A DNA stretch of 7,688 nt from Novosphingobium sp. (lineage in GTDB: Bacteria > Pseudomonadota > Alphaproteobacteria > Sphingomonadales > Sphingomonadaceae), in NCBI GenBank assembly GCA_030830245.1, contig JAURNJ010000274.1, positions 1 through 7,688 on the forward strand, read 5' to 3'. Under the pieces are notes generated by a model, which did not search any database, had not been told where the DNA came from, and saw only the letters and a program-made list of their open reading frames with translations. The translations under genes and the position numbers were made by a program. Numbering within the stretch: the first letter of the stretch is position 1; each line of letters opens with the position of its first letter. Shown piece after piece: positions 6,920 to 7,688 of this stretch.

Positions 6920-7688
6920 CTAGCGGAAACCCAGATTGCGCAGGGCAAAACGCACCTGGAAGGAATTGCCGCGCCGGGCATCGCCCGTTGCGACGTAGTC
7001 TCGCCGCCAGATGAATTGCAGGTCGAGGCAGTCGTCCTGATAGGCGATGCCAAGCCGGGTGCGCAGCGGCTGGAAGCCGTCCGAGCCGAGTTCCGGATCT
7101 TCGCTGCGCTGGGTCAGGTTGACCACCGCCGATCCGAACAAGGACCAGTAATTGGCAAATGCGACGCGGCCCGCGGCGCGCATTTCCTCCCGGTCGCGAA
7201 GATCCTCGATCTGTTCGGAAATGTCGCGGTTCAGCTTGACGTAGCCGACCTCCAGATAGGTTCGCTGGCTGCCGATGACCGCGTCGAATTCCTGGCGGCG
7301 GATGGCAAGGCTGTCCTTGTCGAGCCGGAAGCGGTGAACCAGGCTGATGAAATCGCGATAGCGCACCTCGGTTCGCCCGACGATGTCCGAAGCGCGGTCG
7401 GTCAGTCCCGTTCCGTCGGGGAACAGGCTGGGCTTGTCGGTCAGGCGGATCGACTGCCCAACCGTGGTCTTCACTCGCCAGCGCGGCCTTTCGAGCAACC
7501 AGTCGAAGCCATAGGTGAAGCGCACCCCGTCCTCGATCCGGTCGTAGCCGGGAAAGCGATTGAGTGCGAACAAGTTGCTGTCTTCAAGCTCGATAGCGCG
7601 CGCGTCCTCGTTGGGAATGCCAAGATTGCGGATCGGCGGGGTGGCGACAAGCTGCGCGCGCGGGGTGAATATCTGCGTGCCGCCGAGC
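6920..7688 (-). CDS. lptD: LPS-assembly protein LptD, C-terminal part (5' end outside window)
   Basis: LptD is the outer-membrane beta-barrel that, with LptE, inserts lipopolysaccharide into the outer leaflet. The frame stays open from the window edge (first whole codon at 7687) to a TAG at 6922-6920, giving 255 residues of the C-terminal barrel; full-length proteins are about 700-800. The recognisable block is RNLGIPNEDAR followed by ELEDSNLFALNRFPGYDRIEDG (about residues 34-54 of the fragment). This matches the LptD_C signature with the NRF.GYDR.EDG pattern. Alternating polar and hydrophobic strands follow (RWRVKTTVGQSIRL, RTYLEVGYVKLNRD), and the end is LRNLGFR. TTG at 7573 is inside the protein and is not a start. 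The gene heads the leftward operon, with its chaperone SurA directly downstream; this neighbouring pair is conserved in many proteobacteria. No cysteines of the C-terminal disulfide pair can be assigned with confidence, beyond one in DDCLDLQF. Confidence 0.93.
   Translation of the reverse strand, partial: LGGTQIFTPRAQLVATPPIRNLGIPNEDARAIELEDSNLFALNRFPGYDRIEDGVRFTYGFDWLLERPRWRVKTTVGQSIRLTDKPSLFPDGTGLTDRASDIVGRTEVRYRDFISLVHRFRLDKDSLAIRRQEFDAVIGSQRTYLEVGYVKLNRDISEQIEDLRDREEMRAAGRVAFANYWSLFGSAVVNLTQRSEDPELGSDGFQPLRTRLGIAYQDDCLDLQFIWRRDYVATGDARRGNSFQVRFALRNLGFR

Noticed and set aside
1..7688. CRISPR array, tRNA/rRNA genes, insertion sequence ends or phage attachment sites
   Set aside because: No regularly spaced repeats, no cloverleaf-like segment, no transposase and no terminal inverted repeats were seen. 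The only sizeable repeat is the paralogous nitroreductase pair.

Overview
The window is a stretch of high-GC (mid-60s percent by eye) alphaproteobacterial chromosome. The gene order lptD-surA-pdxA-rsmA and the flavour of the proteins (for example the SurA and LptD sequences) best suit the Sphingomonadales, such as Novosphingobium, Sphingomonas or Erythrobacter relatives. The genus is an inference from protein appearance only. The window is almost fully coding: seven genes, two of them cut by the window edges, with no intergenic gap longer than about 105 bases. I saw no RNA genes, insertion sequences, CRISPR arrays or phage genes.

Left half, rightward strand (1-3636): the C-terminal two thirds of malate synthase G (glyoxylate cycle) is followed after 21 bases by two tandem paralogous nitroreductase-family flavoproteins. 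A luciferase-like (LLM) flavin/F420-type oxidoreductase comes next. Short gaps (21, 11 and 33 bases) and good ribosome binding sites suggest a single transcript. The two nitroreductases are about 60% identical by hand count and arose by tandem duplication. They keep near-identical DNA at the start and in a later core block but differ strongly in a central segment. Their substrates cannot be told from sequence. This redox trio is the accessory and most interesting part of the window.

Right half, leftward strand (3624-7688): the conserved envelope/housekeeping operon lptD (3' end) - surA - pdxA - rsmA. LptD is the outer-membrane LPS translocon. SurA is the periplasmic chaperone that helps fold LptD and other beta-barrel proteins. 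PdxA makes the pyridoxal phosphate precursor, and RsmA dimethylates 16S rRNA. The surA/pdxA and pdxA/rsmA junctions are 1-base spaced or 1-base overlapping, which points to translational coupling.

The two transcription units converge and overlap tail to tail by 13 bases at 3624-3636, where a short inverted repeat spans the junction. I found no clear evidence of a wholly new system. The best leads are the duplicated nitroreductase pair coupled to an LLM oxidoreductase behind a glyoxylate-cycle gene, and a glutamine in PdxA at a position where E. coli PdxA has a substrate-contacting histidine.
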